DNA of 6,203 nt, from NCBI GenBank assembly GCA_900753645.1, contig CAADZW010000124.1, positions 1-6,203 of the forward strand. Reading direction: 5' to 3'. The notes under the pieces are model-generated. The model worked only from the letters and a program-made list of their open reading frames with translations. It ran no database searches and was not told where the DNA came from. The stretch comes from Bacilli bacterium. GTDB taxonomy: Bacteria; Bacillota_I; Bacilli_A; RF39; UBA660. The position numbers and the translations under genes are program-made. Of this stretch, positions 5,224-6,203 are shown piece by piece (within the stretch, counting starts at the first letter, position 1; every line of letters begins with the position of its first letter).

Positions 5224-6203
5224 ATGTATAATTTAGGTGAGCACTTTAAAGTTGATTATGAAAAAATAAAACCAAATAAAGATAGTATTGTTCAAGGTAA
5301 GAACTATCGCTTTACCATTTTAAGTGAACGATTAATTAGAATAGAATATAGAGAAAATGGTCTGTTTTTAGATGCCCCAACTCAATTAGTTGTAAATAGA
5401 AATTTTCCAAAACCGAATTTCAATATCAAACAAGATCGAAATTATCTAGAAATAAGTACAAATTATTTTAAATTATCGTATAAAAAAGAGCAAAAGATCA
5501 ACAATAGCAAAAATTTAAAAGTCGAAGTGTTAAATAGTAGTTCAGTATGGTATTATAACCATGTCGAAGCTAAAAACTATGGAGCACCTGTAATTATCGA
5601 AAATGGAAAGATCGAGAACACTAAAAGTTTGTATTCTTTGGATGGTTTCGTTTCGATTGATGATTCACAAGGTAAGATAATTAACGAAGATGGAACTTTT
5701 CGCGATAATGATTTTGAAGGTTATGATATTTATTTATTTGTTTATTTAAACGATTTCTATCTATGTTTAAAAGACTACTTTAATTTAACAGGCTATCCTA
5801 GTTTAATACCTAGATTTGCATTAGGTAACTGGTGGAGTCGAAACAAAGATTATAATGATGTAACTTTAAAAGAATTAGTTGATAATTTTAAAAAATATGA
5901 AATTCCAATATCGATTATATTACTAGATAAGGATTGGCATATTCGTCCTTATATCAATAAAAAGTATTTAGCTACCGGCTTTACTTTCAACAAACAATTA
6001 TTTAAAGCTCCTTACGAAATGATTTCCTATCTTCATACTCAAGGAATCAGAATTGGTTTAAATATTGATCCGACTGAAGGTTTTTACGATAGCGATGAAT
6101 ATTTTGAACAAGCCAAAAAATATTTAGCTGTCGATGAAAAAGGAGTAATTCCTTATAATGTTTTAGAGCCACGTTGGGTCGATGTCTATTTAAAAATATT
6201 TAT
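5224..6203 (+). CDS. Glycoside hydrolase family 31 (alpha-glucosidase/alpha-xylosidase type), 3' end outside window
   Basis: 326 codons are visible and still open at the right edge. Family 31 enzymes are retaining alpha-glycosidases releasing glucose, xylose or similar sugars from the non-reducing ends of oligosaccharides. Residues 1 to about 185 fit the beta-rich N-terminal domain; from about 188 the (beta/alpha)8 barrel begins, with LTGYPSLIPRFALGNWWSRN and then PISIILLDKDWH, close to the family pattern (TGxPPLPPRWALGxWxSR, then DxDW). The catalytic Asp nucleophile and the acid/base would lie just beyond the window, so activity and substrate cannot be judged. No signal peptide is seen (start MYNLGEHFKVD), so the enzyme should act on imported sugars in the cytoplasm. 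ATG 5224 follows GGGGTGA (5214-5220). The gap after the second pyk is 11 bases with no promoter or terminator, so co-transcription is likely. The family is sure; the exact activity is not. Confidence 0.9.
   Translation, partial: MYNLGEHFKVDYEKIKPNKDSIVQGKNYRFTILSERLIRIEYRENGLFLDAPTQLVVNRNFPKPNFNIKQDRNYLEISTNYFKLSYKKEQKINNSKNLKVEVLNSSSVWYYNHVEAKNYGAPVIIENGKIENTKSLYSLDGFVSIDDSQGKIINEDGTFRDNDFEGYDIYLFVYLNDFYLCLKDYFNLTGYPSLIPRFALGNWWSRNKDYNDVTLKELVDNFKKYEIPISIILLDKDWHIRPYINKKYLATGFTFNKQLFKAPYEMISYLHTQGIRIGLNIDPTEGFYDSDEYFEQAKKYLAVDEKGVIPYNVLEPRWVDVYLKIF

Noticed and set aside
1..6203. Mycoplasma-type genetic code (TGA = Trp)
   Set aside because: All recognised proteins read full length with TGG for Trp, and no in-frame TGA is needed to restore a family motif.
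1..6203. CRISPR array, toxin-antitoxin, defence or other new system
   Set aside because: No regularly spaced repeats and no such gene families are seen. The only mobile traces are the integrase and permease remnants.

Overview
The window is AT-rich chromosomal DNA from a low-GC Gram-positive-type bacterium. It is most likely an uncultured, gut-associated Bacillota/Mollicutes-like lineage such as RF39-type Bacilli; this assignment is inference from gene content and style. Trp is encoded by TGG throughout and no gene here needs TGA readthrough, so the standard bacterial code fits and the Mycoplasma code is not needed. All intact genes lie on the + strand and gaps are tight. Short intervals hold a terminator, a sigma-A-type promoter and a Shine-Dalgarno sequence packed end to end.

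Left part (1-1800): the 3' portion of glutamyl-tRNA synthetase (gltX) is followed by a CaCA-family cation/Ca2+ exchanger with its own extended -10 promoter. Next comes a complete tRNA-Gly(GCC) gene with encoded CCA, its own promoter and a strong intrinsic terminator.

Middle (about 1800-2260): this is a decayed junction. Directly downstream of the tRNA lies the C-terminal end of a tyrosine recombinase (integrase) on the - strand that has lost catalytic residues. Its upstream side abuts, at about 1975-1985, the last ~70 codons of an ABC-2-type transporter permease on the + strand. Both genes are cut at the same point, as expected if one deletion removed the interior of an element once integrated at the tRNA gene.

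Right part (2286-6203): two pyruvate kinase genes stand in tandem. Each has a recognisable promoter, and a terminator-like hairpin lies between them. The first keeps the usual K+-dependent active-site signature. The second has Ile where the family has Glu or Lys at the residue governing K+ dependence. Eleven bases after the second pyk starts a glycoside hydrolase family 31 gene (alpha-glucosidase/xylosidase type), cut by the window end and probably co-transcribed with pyk2. Together these suggest a fermentative, sugar-using metabolism in which oligosaccharide breakdown and the last ATP-forming step of glycolysis are linked.

No CRISPR array, defence system, riboswitch or clearly new system is visible. 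The most interesting points are the integration scar at tRNA-Gly, the paired and diverged pyruvate kinases, and the asymmetric exchanger.
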